Source: Flavobacteriaceae bacterium CP2B
Lineage (GTDB): Bacteria; Bacteroidota; Bacteroidia; Flavobacteriales; Flavobacteriaceae
Direction of reading: 5' to 3'
Length of the DNA stretch: 64,000 nt
Assembly (NCBI GenBank): GCA_001683825.1
Contig: LXTR01000069.1
Location: 1 to 64,000 of the forward strand
Shown in pieces: positions 17,173 to 25,970 of the stretch (position 1 is the first letter of the stretch; each line of letters begins with the position of its first letter). The translations under genes and the position numbers were made by a program. The notes beneath the pieces are model-generated. The model was not told where the DNA came from. It did not search any database and worked only from the letters and a program-made list of their open reading frames with translations.

Positions 17173-17805
17173 TTAGGTATATTTTTGCAACGCCTCCCTT
17201 TTGTATTCTGGCAGTGCGGGGTTGTCCAATGCAAGGGTAAGCACTTCCCGGGACTTTATCCTCGCATAATACAATTCAAAGCACTGGTGTACGGTGAGTG
17301 GGTTGGGCGATTCCTCCAGCAAGACCAGGCTGTCTCCGGCCTTTACCCCTCCTTCTTCCAGAACGCGTACGTAGGTTCCCGGATACCCATAGGCGATAAA
17401 TGCTTTCAGAATTTGCTGGTCGCCAAACCGTATGCCCAGTTTGTAGCAGGGTTCCCGGGGCATGGATACCTGTACAAGGGCTTCCCCCACACGGAAGATA
17501 TCACCAATGCGGATATGGCGTTCATCCATCCCGTCAACGGTAAGGTTTTCCCCGAACATGCCCCAATCCCATTCCAGACCGGGGTATAGGGACTTCCAAT
17601 ACGGGTAATGCCCGGAGGAATAAAGGTAACAGGCTTTATGGATACCGCCGTGCACCCTTCGGTCTGCAACAATATCCTTTGCTACCGCTTCACTTTCAAG
17701 GGTAATGGGGCCATCAACGGGATATTTGTAAATCCCGGTAGTCTCGGTTTTGCCATTCCACTGGATGCGGGTGGGGCGGGCAATATTGGTGGAACGTACC
17801 TTCAT
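17173..17805 (-). CDS. MOSC domain protein (YiiM-like)
   Basis: This 210-residue cytoplasmic protein has an MOSC domain over residues about 30-165, with HGGIHKACYLYSSGHYPYW, GMFGENLTVDG and MPREPCYKLGIRFG. The last contains the conserved cysteine of the family. MOSC proteins bind molybdenum cofactor sulfur or reduce N-hydroxylated bases, as E. coli YiiM does. YiiM-like length and motifs suggest the latter, but this is inference. A TATTTTTG box ends only 4 bases before the start codon. Confidence 0.85.
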   Translation of the reverse strand: MKVRSTNIARPTRIQWNGKTETTGIYKYPVDGPITLESEAVAKDIVADRRVHGGIHKACYLYSSGHYPYWKSLYPGLEWDWGMFGENLTVDGMDERHIRIGDIFRVGEALVQVSMPREPCYKLGIRFGDQQILKAFIAYGYPGTYVRVLEEGGVKAGDSLVLLEESPNPLTVHQCFELYYARIKSREVLTLALDNPALPEYKREALQKYT

Positions 17806-17809
17806 TTGG

Positions 17810-17817
17810 CAAAAATA
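17810..17817 (-). promoter_or_regulatory. Minus-7 box (TATTTTTG) for the MOSC gene
   Basis: The minus-strand TATTTTTG ends 4 bases before the ATG at 17805, the same close arrangement as idi. Transcription would begin near the start codon. No minus-33 TTG is visible. Confidence 0.45.
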
Positions 17818-18005
17818 GGAAACTGCGCCGGAGCTTTGGCCGCTGTGTCCGAAATTTTAAGCACAGACACTGTCCTGGACCGGGATGGTCCCCCATGATG
17901 GGCGAGTCAGCCCCCAGGGAAAAGGCCGCCAGGATTCATTGGGTAATACCGCGATACTATTAGGCCAGGATCTAATGGACCGAAGCCATTTGGCACCGGT
18001 AAAGG

Positions 18006-18368
18006 CTACAGTGCTACATACGTATAGGCCCAATAGGCCAGGCCGAATTGAAGCGGGATCCTTATGATTAAAATCCATTGCGGCAGCCCGCTGGCCGCTT
18101 TGGGGTCGGTAAGCATATTAAAATGGACCAGCAGGAATACCGTCAGCATCAGGATGATACCATAAATGGCCGGGTTTCTGGTCGGGGGGAAGCAAAGGCC
18201 GGCGCCAAGGACTACCTCCACCACGCCACTGGCGTACACCAGAAGCCTGTGGGAGGGCAGGTATGGAGGCATGATCCGTAGGTATATCCCTGGAAACAGG
18301 AAATGCATCAGGCCCGCCAGCAGGTATATGCCGGCCATCAGGTAGAGGTGCCAGGGGTCGTTCATCAT
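18006..18368 (-). CDS. DoxX-like small membrane protein
   Basis: This 120-residue protein has four predicted transmembrane helices (about 8-28, 42-62, 68-88, 97-116). It has the DoxX-family layout, including GLMHFLFPGIYLRIMPPYLP and VYASGVVEVVLGAGLCFP. DoxX-like proteins in Bacteroidota are poorly characterised; some are linked to thiosulfate oxidation or redox stress. A second ATG one codon downstream is an equally possible start. It precedes the MOSC gene on the same strand but with a 200-base gap, so they may be separate units. Confidence 0.8.
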   Translation of the reverse strand: MMNDPWHLYLMAGIYLLAGLMHFLFPGIYLRIMPPYLPSHRLLVYASGVVEVVLGAGLCFPPTRNPAIYGIILMLTVFLLVHFNMLTDPKAASGLPQWILIIRIPLQFGLAYWAYTYVAL

Positions 18369-18457
18369 ACCACAAGGTAGCGAAATTCTTTGGGAGGGAA
18401 GCCAGATATGGTCGGTCGTTAGCGTATGCGATCGCTATTTATTACATTTAAGACATC

Positions 18458-19564
18458 ATGATGCATCCCAGGTATAAAAGGTATTTTCTAGAAACCCTTT
18501 CCTTTGGGCTTATCTGGATGCTCTTTGGTTTTATCTATGTATTTATTGAGTATGGATTGCTCGGAAGCTTGCCTGAGTACCCTGCCACCGGCAACCAGTA
18601 TAATTTTAAGAATTCGCTGATGTATGTTGGTGCAGGGAGTTTTATGATGGGGATGGTCCAGGGATGGATCGAGGTGCGCTGGTTGCGCAGGCGTTTTGAA
18701 AAGCAGCGCTTTTTTATAAAACTGATGGCGAAGGGTGGTTTTTACCTTTTGCTTATTGTGCTTTTCCTGGTACTGTTAACCTGGGTTATCAATAGCAGGC
18801 GCTTTGATGAAGGGCTTTTTGCCCCTGAGGTGCTCGAAAGCCTTTGGCCGTTTTTTTCCAATTTCGCCTTTTGGAGTACGGTCCTGTATGTGGCAGCCAT
18901 TTTGGGGGTTGCGCTTTTCGTTTCTGAGATTGGACAATACCTTGGGATAGGGGTTTTGGGCAATTTTATCCTGGGCAAGTACCACCGGCCCAGGAAAGAA
19001 ACCCGTATCTTCATGTTCCTCGACATGCGATCTTCGACAAGCATTGCGGAGCGGATGGGCCATGAACGTTATTTTGAACTGCTACGGGCGTACTATGGGG
19101 ATATGACCGAACCCATACTGCTGACCTTCGGGCAGGTCTACCAATATGTGGGTGACGAAATCGTCATCTCCTGGCCCAAACACCTCGGACTCTACCACAA
19201 CAACTGCCTGCAATGCCTGTTGGGAATCCAAAGGAAGCTGCGGGAGCGGGCGGGATTTTACGAGGAACAATTTGGGATGGTCCCCACTTTCAAGGCAGGG
19301 TTGCACCTGGGGGAGGTAACCGTAGGCGAGATTGGGATCATAAAAAAGGAAATGATCTATACCGGCGATGTGTTGAATACCACGTCGCGTATCCAGGCAC
19401 AATGTGATGCCGCAGGGGCTATGGCCTTGATATCCGGGGAACTCGCAAAAGCGCTTCATCCGGATGCCGGTGTAGGCATGTCTCCCCTGGGCTCCCTCAA
19501 TTTAAGGGGCAAGGAGCAAACGGTTGCACTTTTTAAATTGGAGGTATTGAATAAGGTTTTATAA
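18458..19564 (+). CDS. Membrane-anchored class III adenylate/guanylate cyclase
   Basis: This 368-residue protein has four N-terminal membrane helices (about 14-34, 52-70, 93-112, 138-158). The cytoplasmic class III cyclase domain follows (about 182-365) and makes cAMP or cGMP. The two metal-binding aspartates are D189 (FLDMRSST) and D233 (VGDEIVISW). The transition-state Asn/Arg pair is N307/R311 in GDVLNTTSRIQ. KKEMIYTGD is as in adenylate cyclases. All key residues are present, so it should be active. No cAMP receptor gene is nearby. ATG at 18461 is an alternative start. Confidence 0.9.
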   Translation: MMHPRYKRYFLETLSFGLIWMLFGFIYVFIEYGLLGSLPEYPATGNQYNFKNSLMYVGAGSFMMGMVQGWIEVRWLRRRFEKQRFFIKLMAKGGFYLLLIVLFLVLLTWVINSRRFDEGLFAPEVLESLWPFFSNFAFWSTVLYVAAILGVALFVSEIGQYLGIGVLGNFILGKYHRPRKETRIFMFLDMRSSTSIAERMGHERYFELLRAYYGDMTEPILLTFGQVYQYVGDEIVISWPKHLGLYHNNCLQCLLGIQRKLRERAGFYEEQFGMVPTFKAGLHLGEVTVGEIGIIKKEMIYTGDVLNTTSRIQAQCDAAGAMALISGELAKALHPDAGVGMSPLGSLNLRGKEQTVALFKLEVLNKVL

Positions 19565-19591
19565 AGTCTAATCCATAAAAATTACCAGATT

Positions 19592-20521
19592 ATGCAAACT
19601 ATTTTAGGGGCCGGGGGGGCATTGGGTACTGCCCTGGCCAGGGTCTTGCCACAATACGGCAAAGCGGTTCGGCTTGTGGGGAGGAACCCGGTAAAAGTAC
19701 AGGAGGAAGATGCGCTGTTCCGGGCAGACCTGACGGTTTTAAAGCAGGTGAAAGCGGCCGTGGAAGGGTCCCGGGTCGCTTACCTCACGGCGGGCTTGCC
19801 ATACAAACTGAAGGTTTGGCAAGCCCACTGGCCGGTTATTATGGAGAATTGCATAGAGGCCTGCGCGGAATCGGGTACCCGCCTCGTGTTTTTCGACAAT
19901 GTGTATATGTACGATGCGCAAAGCCTCAACCCAATGACGGAGGACCATCCCATAGGTCCGCCCAGCAAGAAGGGAAAAGTACGTGAGGCTATTGCCAACC
20001 GCTTTACGCAGGCGGTGGAAAAAGGGGATATCCAGGGCCTTATTGCGCGATCTGCTGATTTCTACGGCCCCTCGGTAAAAAATGTGAGCGTCCTTACCGA
20101 AACGGTGATTAAACCTTTGAGCGAAGGCAAGAAAGCCAATTGGATGGGCCCTACAGACAAAAAGCATTCCTTTACCTATGTCCCCGATGCGGCCAAAGCT
20201 ACAGCCCTTTTGGGCAATACCCCGGAGGCCTATGGGCAGGTCTGGCACCTTCCTACAGCCCCGGACCCCTTGACGGGTGAAGAATGGATCATTGAAATAG
20301 CCCGGGCGATGAAAGTGGCCCCCAGGTACCGGTCTGTCAGCCGGGGCATGTTGAGGTTTATGGGCTTATTTTCTCCCATGATGAAGGAACTGGCCGAAAT
20401 GGCCTACCAGAATGACAGGGATTACGTTTTTGACAGCAGCAAGTTTGAAAAGCATTTTAAAATAGCGCCCACGCCTTACAAAGAAGGGATCAGGCACATT
20501 ATAGAAGCCGACTACTCCTAA
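19592..20521 (+). CDS. Atypical NAD(P)-binding SDR-family epimerase/dehydratase-like protein
   Basis: This 309-residue protein has a Rossmann fold with the nucleotide-binding motif GAGGALG at residues 6-12. In the expected region it shows VFFDNVYMYD and PPSKKGKVREAI. The classic YxxxK catalytic pair is not evident in usual form, so it belongs to the atypical extended SDR group. The C-terminal half (WHLPTAPDPLTGEEWI) resembles NmrA/epimerase-type substrate domains. Its substrate is unknown. It follows the cyclase gene by 27 bases and may be co-transcribed with it. Confidence 0.8.
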   Translation: MQTILGAGGALGTALARVLPQYGKAVRLVGRNPVKVQEEDALFRADLTVLKQVKAAVEGSRVAYLTAGLPYKLKVWQAHWPVIMENCIEACAESGTRLVFFDNVYMYDAQSLNPMTEDHPIGPPSKKGKVREAIANRFTQAVEKGDIQGLIARSADFYGPSVKNVSVLTETVIKPLSEGKKANWMGPTDKKHSFTYVPDAAKATALLGNTPEAYGQVWHLPTAPDPLTGEEWIIEIARAMKVAPRYRSVSRGMLRFMGLFSPMMKELAEMAYQNDRDYVFDSSKFEKHFKIAPTPYKEGIRHIIEADYS

Positions 20522-20549
20522 TAAAACCGCCCCCGTTGGTGGGGGCGGT
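20522..20549 (-). terminator. Terminator of htpG
   Basis: A 9-base-pair GC-rich stem (ACCGCCCCC / GGGGGCGGT) with a six-base loop is followed on the minus strand by TTTTAT, 27 bases past the htpG stop. In the plus direction it has no T run, so it mainly serves htpG. Confidence 0.75.
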
Positions 20550-20575
20550 GGGGCCTTGATAAGGTCTTATGGCCT

Positions 20576-22462
20576 TTATTTGATCATCTCGTAACTGCGC
20601 TTGATAAAGCTGGTGAGTTCCTTGCCCTTCAGCAGGCCTTTGGAAAGGCGTGCGAGGTCCAGCGACTGGTTGATAAGCCGCTCCCGCTTTTTGGCGGTTT
20701 TGGTGCTCAGGATCTGCCCTACCAACTCGTGGTTGGTATTGATGATCAGGTTGTACATGTCGGGCATATTCCCCATCCCGAACATACCGCCCCCGCCGGT
20801 TTGCTGCATCTCCTTCATTCGGCGCATAAACTCGGGCTCGGTGATGATGAAAGGGGAGGCATGGCTGTCCATCGCCTCGAGTTGTATGGTATAGCCCTTA
20901 TCTTTGACAACTTCTTCCACCTTGCTTTTCAGCGCTTCTTTCTCTTCCTCACTCAACTTGGATATCGGAGTGTCATCTTTATTGATAAGGTTATCCAGAT
21001 GGTCGGCATCGACCCTGGCGAACTTGAGCTTTTCCTTGGAGGTTTCGAGTTTTTGCATCAGGTGTGAAACAATGGGGGAGTCCAGCAGTAAAACCTCATA
21101 GCCCTTTGCCTTGGCTGCCTCAATGTAGCTGTGCTGGGCTTCGGTATCCGAAGCATAGAGTATTACCAGCTGCTCGTCTTTGTCGGTTTGCCGGTCCTTG
21201 ATTTTTTCCTGCAACTCCTCAAAGGTGTAGTAGGTATTATCCACGCTGGGGTACAGTGCGAACTTCTCGGCTTTTTCGAAGAATTTTTCTTCCGACAGCA
21301 TCCCGTATTCGATCACCAATTTGATATCGTTCCACTTCTTTTCAAAATCCTCGCGGTTCTCCTTAAAGAGTCCTGTCAGCTTATCGGCTACCTTACGGGT
21401 GATATAGGAGGCAATCTTTTTAACGGCTCCATCGGCCTGGAGGTACGAACGCGAGACATTCAAAGGGATATCCGGAGAATCAATCACCCCCCTGAGCATG
21501 GTCAGGAATTCCGGCACGATCCCCTCGACATTGTCAGTGACAAAGACCTGGTTCTGGTAGAGTTGGATCCGGTCTTTCTGGATGTTGAGGTCTTTGCTCA
21601 GTTTTGGGAAGTACAGGATTCCGGTAAGGTTAAACGGATAGTCTACATTCAGGTGGATGTGGAAAAGCGGTTCCTCGAACTGCATGGGGTACAATTCTCG
21701 GTAGAAGGCTTTGTAATCCTCGTCTTTGAGGTCTGTGGGTTTCTTTGTCCAGGCCGGGTTGGGGTTGTTGATAATATGGTCTACCTCGCGGGTAGGAGCG
21801 GGGTCTTCTTTTTTGGCGCCCTCCGGTTTGGGCAGGGTTTCTGTGCGGGTGCCGAACTTGATGGGGATCGGCATGAACTTGTTGTATTTTGTCAGCAGTT
21901 CCTGGATCCGCGCCTCCTCCAGGAACTCGGTGGAGTCCTCTGCAATGTGCAGGATGATCTCTGTCCCGTGTTCTTTGCGTTTGGCTTTCTCTATGGTGAA
22001 TTCCGGGGAGCCGTCACAACTCCAGTGCACCGCGGGGGCATCCGCATAGCTCTTGCTGATGATCTCAACCTTTTCGGCCACCATGAAGGCAGAGTAAAAG
22101 CCAAGTCCAAAATGCCCGATGATCCCGGAGTCTTTGGCGCTGTCCTTATATTTATCCAGGAATTCCTCGGCACCTGAAAAGGCCACCTCGTTGATGTATT
22201 TTTTTACTTCCTCCTCACTCATTCCAATACCCTGGTCCAGGATATGGATCTTCTTGCCTTTCTTATCCACCTTTACCTCAATGATGGGCTGCCCGTATTC
22301 CACTTTGGCCTCTCCGATGGAGGTGAGGTGCTTTAGTTTCAGGGTAGCATCCGTGGCATTGGAAATAAGCTCGCGGATAAAGATTTCGTGATCGCTATAA
22401 AGAAATTTCTTGATTAAGGGAAAAATGTTCTCGACAGAAACATTGATTTTACCTGTAGCCAT
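20576..22462 (-). CDS. htpG: Molecular chaperone HtpG (Hsp90)
   Basis: This 628-residue ATP-dependent cytosolic chaperone starts at MATGKINVSVEN. In-frame codons upstream add 14 residues not seen in HtpG. The N-terminal GHKL ATPase domain shows ELISNATDA, DQGIGMSEEEV and GHFGLGFYSAFMV. The middle domain shows LYFPKL and FVTDNVEGIVPEFL with SRSYLQ. The C-terminal dimerisation domain is present and ends FIKRSYEMIK. Compared with E. coli HtpG it is of normal length, and an insert rich in charged residues at about 215-260 is typical of Bacteroidota forms. A strong terminator follows. Confidence 0.96.
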   Translation of the reverse strand: MATGKINVSVENIFPLIKKFLYSDHEIFIRELISNATDATLKLKHLTSIGEAKVEYGQPIIEVKVDKKGKKIHILDQGIGMSEEEVKKYINEVAFSGAEEFLDKYKDSAKDSGIIGHFGLGFYSAFMVAEKVEIISKSYADAPAVHWSCDGSPEFTIEKAKRKEHGTEIILHIAEDSTEFLEEARIQELLTKYNKFMPIPIKFGTRTETLPKPEGAKKEDPAPTREVDHIINNPNPAWTKKPTDLKDEDYKAFYRELYPMQFEEPLFHIHLNVDYPFNLTGILYFPKLSKDLNIQKDRIQLYQNQVFVTDNVEGIVPEFLTMLRGVIDSPDIPLNVSRSYLQADGAVKKIASYITRKVADKLTGLFKENREDFEKKWNDIKLVIEYGMLSEEKFFEKAEKFALYPSVDNTYYTFEELQEKIKDRQTDKDEQLVILYASDTEAQHSYIEAAKAKGYEVLLLDSPIVSHLMQKLETSKEKLKFARVDADHLDNLINKDDTPISKLSEEEKEALKSKVEEVVKDKGYTIQLEAMDSHASPFIITEPEFMRRMKEMQQTGGGGMFGMGNMPDMYNLIINTNHELVGQILSTKTAKKRERLINQSLDLARLSKGLLKGKELTSFIKRSYEMIK

Positions 22463-22624
22463 ACCTAATTGATGTTTTGCATTAATTCCTTGCCATACCG
22501 ACAAAAAAAGTACCAGAGTGTGCTAAAGTGACAAACTGACACCTTTAAACCAGGGCTCTGCAGGCATCAAAAAATTTTAACAAAATATTTGTTCATATAA
22601 TTATGATAATAATTAAACATTATA
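22463..22624. other. AT-rich divergent control region upstream of htpG
   Basis: This non-coding stretch carries the htpG start on the minus strand and is very AT-rich from 22570 onward. I see no CIRCE-type inverted repeat. It leads into the minus-7 box of the candidate small RNA. Confidence 0.4.
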
Positions 22625-22632
22625 TATTTTTG

Positions 22633-22746
22633 TCATGATTACGATAATTGATTGCTATGGAAAAGTTTTCTGAGTGTAATCAATTCACTTGTTAATTGGT
22701 TAGGTTGTTTGAAAACGTGCTTTCTTCTGAGGGCACGTTTTTTTTT
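22633..22746 (+). ncRNA. Candidate small RNA with two stem-loops and a terminator
   Basis: A TATTTTTG minus-7 box at 22625-22632 precedes about 110 bases of non-coding sequence. It can fold a 9-base-pair stem with one G-U pair (22677-22685 with 22694-22702, 8-base loop). A perfect 8-base-pair terminator stem (22713-22720 with 22733-22740) follows, with nine T residues. No gene lies upstream on this strand, so the terminator has no protein-coding client. It also contains a 12-codon reading frame (22657-22695, MEKFSECNQFTC), so a leader peptide is an alternative. No minus-33 TTG is seen. Confidence 0.5.
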
Positions 22747-22790
22747 GAAGTTTTCTAAATTAATTAACAATAATAAAGTTTATATAAAAC

Positions 22791-22798
22791 TATATTTG
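22791..22798 (+). promoter_or_regulatory. Minus-7 box (TATATTTG) for the TetR gene
   Basis: TATATTTG matches the consensus and lies 21 bases before the ATG at 22820, after the terminator of the candidate small RNA, so the TetR operon probably has its own promoter. Confidence 0.45.
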
Positions 22799-22819
22799 AT
22801 TAAACAAAAACCATAGGTT

Positions 22820-23479
22820 ATGACAGCAAAGAAAAGCGCCTCAAAAACCAGCCGTGAGCAACTGATAGACCGGTATATGACCGATGTGCTGGAAAAAGAG
22901 GCCTTTCCCGCCTCCATCTATAAATTCTGTAAGGAGCACAATTTCCGGGAGGAGGAATTTTACGCCCATTTTGGGTCTTTCGATGGGCTGAAGCGTGGCA
23001 TCTGGAGTTCTTTTTTCCAGGCTACTACAGACCTCCTTGACAAGAACAAGGAATACGAATCGTTTTCCAATAAGGATAAACTGCTGACCTTTTATTTTTC
23101 ATTTTTCGAATTGTTGGCCCTGAACAGGAGCTATGTGCTTTTTTCCCTCTCCGGGAAACAAAGCCTGCTAAGAAACCTCCATCAGCTTAGGGGCCTTCGG
23201 AAGAGGTTCAAAGGCTTTGCCGGGGCGTTGATAGCCGATGGCAATAGCGGGAAGAGCCTGAAAATAACAGAACGGAATCCGGCGGTTTTCTCCGAAGCGG
23301 CCTGGCTCCAGTTGTTGTTCCTGCTTCGGTTTTGGATAGAAGATGTATCTCCGGGCTTTGAAAAGACCGATATTGCCATAGAAAAATCAGTGCAAACTGC
23401 CTTTGACCTGTTTGAAAACACCCCCCTGGACAGTATCCTCGATTTTGGCAAATTTCTCTTTAAAGAGCACATGGCTTAG
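22820..23479 (+). CDS. TetR family transcriptional regulator
   Basis: This 219-residue protein has an N-terminal helix-turn-helix region that is a divergent version of the TetR fold (FPASIYKFCKEHNFREEEFYAHFGSFDGLKRGIW, residues about 35-68). The all-helical ligand-binding C-terminal domain follows. It probably controls its own operon: the ABC1-kinase gene begins 28 bases downstream, followed by a ketoacyl-synthase III homologue and a flavin oxidase-like gene. The effector is unknown; a lipid or quinone-related molecule would fit its neighbours but is only an inference. Confidence 0.8.
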   Translation: MTAKKSASKTSREQLIDRYMTDVLEKEAFPASIYKFCKEHNFREEEFYAHFGSFDGLKRGIWSSFFQATTDLLDKNKEYESFSNKDKLLTFYFSFFELLALNRSYVLFSLSGKQSLLRNLHQLRGLRKRFKGFAGALIADGNSGKSLKITERNPAVFSEAAWLQLLFLLRFWIEDVSPGFEKTDIAIEKSVQTAFDLFENTPLDSILDFGKFLFKEHMA

Positions 23480-23507
23480 ATGGACCTCCTTCCAAAATAA
23501 AAGAACG

Positions 23508-24818
23508 ATGAAAACCCTGGATAAAATACCTACCGGAAAACTGGAAAGGGCGGGAGCCATAGTGAAAACGGGTGTGAAGGTGGGGGGCAATTATGTGAAA
23601 TACTACGGCAAAAAACTGGTAAAGCCCGAATTGAGCCGGGACCAACTGAATGAGGACAATGCCGGCGATATTTACGACGGGCTTAAAAGCCTCAAAGGGA
23701 GCGCCCTTAAAGTAGCACAGATGCTGAGCATGGAAAAGAACCTTTTGCCCAGGGCCTATGTGGAAAAATTTTCACTTTCCCAATTTTCGGTGCCCCCACT
23801 GTCGGCCCCCCTGGTCAGGAAAACCATCAAAAAGCACTTGGGGAAATACCCCGAAGCGCTTTATGATTCCTTTCAGCTGGAAGCTGTGAACGCGGCCAGT
23901 ATCGGGCAGGTCCACCGGGCCGAAAAAGGGGGGAAGTCCCTGGCTGTTAAGATCCAGTACCCGGGTGTGGCGGAAAGCATCAGTAGTGACCTCGCCCTGG
24001 TAAAGCCCCTGGCCATGCGCATGTTTAACCTGAAGGGAAAGGATTCAGAAAAGTATTTCAAGGAAGTGGAAGGAAAACTTTTCGAAGAGACCAACTACCT
24101 GATGGAACTCCGGCAAAGTGTTGAAATTACCCAGGCCTGCCGCATCCTACCCCACATGGAATTTCCTGCCTACTATCCGGAATGGTCCGGTGAGCGCATC
24201 CTTTGCATGGACTGGATGGAAGGACAGCACCTCAGTGAGTTCACCAGGGGTGACTTTGACCCGGTCCTGGCAAATGAACTGGGCCAGGCACTTTGGGATT
24301 TTTACATGTTCCAGATGCACGGCTTGCGAAAGGTTCAGGCCGATCCGCATCCTGGAAATTTTTTGGTAAGCAAGAAGGGACGGCTCATTGCGATAGACTT
24401 CGGTTGTGTCAAAGCAGTCCCCGAAGAATTTTACCGCCCCTATTTTGAGCTGGCACAAAGGGAACATATTGAAAACGACGCGTTCTTCACCGAAAAACTG
24501 TACGAGTTGGAGATCCTCACCCCCGGGGATTCTGATGCAGAACGCCGGTTCTTCAAGGATCTCTTCCGGGAAATGCTCAGTATTTTTACGGCCCCCTTCA
24601 ACGAAGCGAATTTTGATTTCGGGGATCCGGTTTTCTGGGGTCGGATTGCAGCGCTCAGCAAACAATACGCCAAAAATGAACAACTGCGGAAAATGGATGC
24701 CGGTAGGGGATCGCGCCATTTTTTGTACATCAACCGTACTTTTTTTGGCTTGTACAATATGTTGCACGATCTTAGGGCCCGGGTAGCGACCCAGGATTTC
24801 CGGCGGTTTATAAACTGA
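23508..24818 (+). CDS. ABC1/AarF/UbiB-family atypical kinase
   Basis: This 436-residue member of the UbiB/ADCK family is linked in other bacteria and mitochondria to quinone synthesis and lipid handling. Motifs seen in order are an alanine-lysine-glutamine segment resembling the KxGQ motif (ALKVAQMLSM), the P-loop-like NAASIGQVHRAE, the VAIK-type lysine in LAVKIQYPGV, the catalytic-loop HPGN in ADPHPGNFLV and the DFG equivalent IAIDFGC. The start at 23508 (MKTLDKIPTGK) is preferred; upstream in-frame codons read through the TetR gene's end. It has no C-terminal membrane helices, unlike proteobacterial UbiB. Confidence 0.88.
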   Translation: MKTLDKIPTGKLERAGAIVKTGVKVGGNYVKYYGKKLVKPELSRDQLNEDNAGDIYDGLKSLKGSALKVAQMLSMEKNLLPRAYVEKFSLSQFSVPPLSAPLVRKTIKKHLGKYPEALYDSFQLEAVNAASIGQVHRAEKGGKSLAVKIQYPGVAESISSDLALVKPLAMRMFNLKGKDSEKYFKEVEGKLFEETNYLMELRQSVEITQACRILPHMEFPAYYPEWSGERILCMDWMEGQHLSEFTRGDFDPVLANELGQALWDFYMFQMHGLRKVQADPHPGNFLVSKKGRLIAIDFGCVKAVPEEFYRPYFELAQREHIENDAFFTEKLYELEILTPGDSDAERRFFKDLFREMLSIFTAPFNEANFDFGDPVFWGRIAALSKQYAKNEQLRKMDAGRGSRHFLYINRTFFGLYNMLHDLRARVATQDFRRFIN

Positions 24819-24937
24819 TCTGGCTTCAGGTTAGCGGCAGGGCTCTGGATTTTTGGCTATCTTAGGGGATGGACTTCCTGAATTGCCTTGCTATTCTGGT
24901 CCGGGAGCCCTCCTTCATACATAAATTCAACAAAGCG

Positions 24938-25948
24938 ATGTACAATTCAAAAATCAGTGGACTGGGCTTCTTCGTACCGGATAATGTGGTTACCAATGAC
25001 GACCTGGCCAAAGTAATGGATACCGATGACGCCTGGATTCAGGAGCGTACCGGCATCAAAGAACGAAGGCATGTGATCAAAGGGGAGGATACCACCACCA
25101 GTATGGGGGTAAAGGCCGCCAAAATTGCGATCGAGCGTTCAGGGATAGACAAGCAGGACATAGATTTTATCGTATTTGCAACCCTGAGCCCCGATTATTA
25201 TTTTCCCGGGCCGGGGGTCCTGGTACAACGGGACCTCGGATTGCCTACCGTAGGTGCCGTGGATGTGAGAAACCAGTGCTCGGGTTTTGTATACGGCCTG
25301 TCGCTGGCTGACCAGTATATCAAAAGCGGCATGTATAAAAATGTCCTGGTGATCGGATCAGAACTCCATTCGCATGGCCTGGATATGACCACCAGGGGCA
25401 GGGGCGTCTCTGTAATATTTGGTGATGGGGCCGGTGCGGTGGTCCTTAGCAGGGAAGAACGCAAGGGCTCCGGGATCCTGTCCACACACCTCCATTCTGA
25501 AGGGCAGTATGCCGAGGAGCTTTCCCTGATTGCCCCGGGTATGGGCAAGCGATGGGTGACCGATATCCTGGAGGATAACGACCCCAATGACGAGTCGTAC
25601 TATCCATATATGAACGGGCAGTTTGTATTTAAGAATGCCATTCAGCGTTTCAGCGAGGTTATTGGGGAAGGGCTTAAAGCCAATCAACTCGAAACAAAAG
25701 ATATCAACATGCTGATCCCTCATCAGGCCAACCTTCGAATTTCCCAGTTTGTCCAGAAGAAATTTGGCCTTTCAGACGACCAGGTATACAACAATATCAT
25801 GCGGTATGGCAATACCACGGCAGCTTCTATCCCCATTGCCCTCACGGAGGCCTGGGAAGAAGGGAAGATCAAGGAGGGCGATTTGGTGGTCCTGGCGGCC
25901 TTTGGCAGCGGTTTTACCTGGGGGAGTGCCATCATCCGCTGGTCCTAG
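24938..25948 (+). CDS. 3-oxoacyl-ACP synthase III family protein
   Basis: This 336-residue thiolase-fold condensing enzyme has the KAS III catalytic triad C114 (RNQCSGFVYG), H262 (IPHQANLRI) and N292 (YGNTTAASIP). It would join an acyl-CoA or acyl-ACP to a malonyl-type or acyl partner. Differences from housekeeping FabH, such as SPDYYFPGPGVLVQ, place it with the wider KAS III family that also includes OleA-like and specialised lipid enzymes. It follows the ABC1-kinase gene and is in the same direction, so it is likely part of the TetR-controlled cluster. The start at 24938 (MYNSKISG) was chosen by alignment with the family. Confidence 0.87.
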   Translation: MYNSKISGLGFFVPDNVVTNDDLAKVMDTDDAWIQERTGIKERRHVIKGEDTTTSMGVKAAKIAIERSGIDKQDIDFIVFATLSPDYYFPGPGVLVQRDLGLPTVGAVDVRNQCSGFVYGLSLADQYIKSGMYKNVLVIGSELHSHGLDMTTRGRGVSVIFGDGAGAVVLSREERKGSGILSTHLHSEGQYAEELSLIAPGMGKRWVTDILEDNDPNDESYYPYMNGQFVFKNAIQRFSEVIGEGLKANQLETKDINMLIPHQANLRISQFVQKKFGLSDDQVYNNIMRYGNTTAASIPIALTEAWEEGKIKEGDLVVLAAFGSGFTWGSAIIRWS

Positions 25949-25970
25949 CCTGCCGTGTTATTGAACCGTC

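Noticed and set aside
17885-18067. Short frames between the MOSC and DoxX genes
   Set aside because: They have no start signal or family features; the 200-base gap is read as non-coding.
21131-22177. A 348-codon frame antisense to htpG
   Set aside because: It lies wholly inside a clear htpG gene and has no family match; a shadow of its codon bias.
22463-22504. Longer start for htpG (14 more residues)
   Set aside because: The extra residues are absent from HtpG family members; the start MATGKINV is standard.
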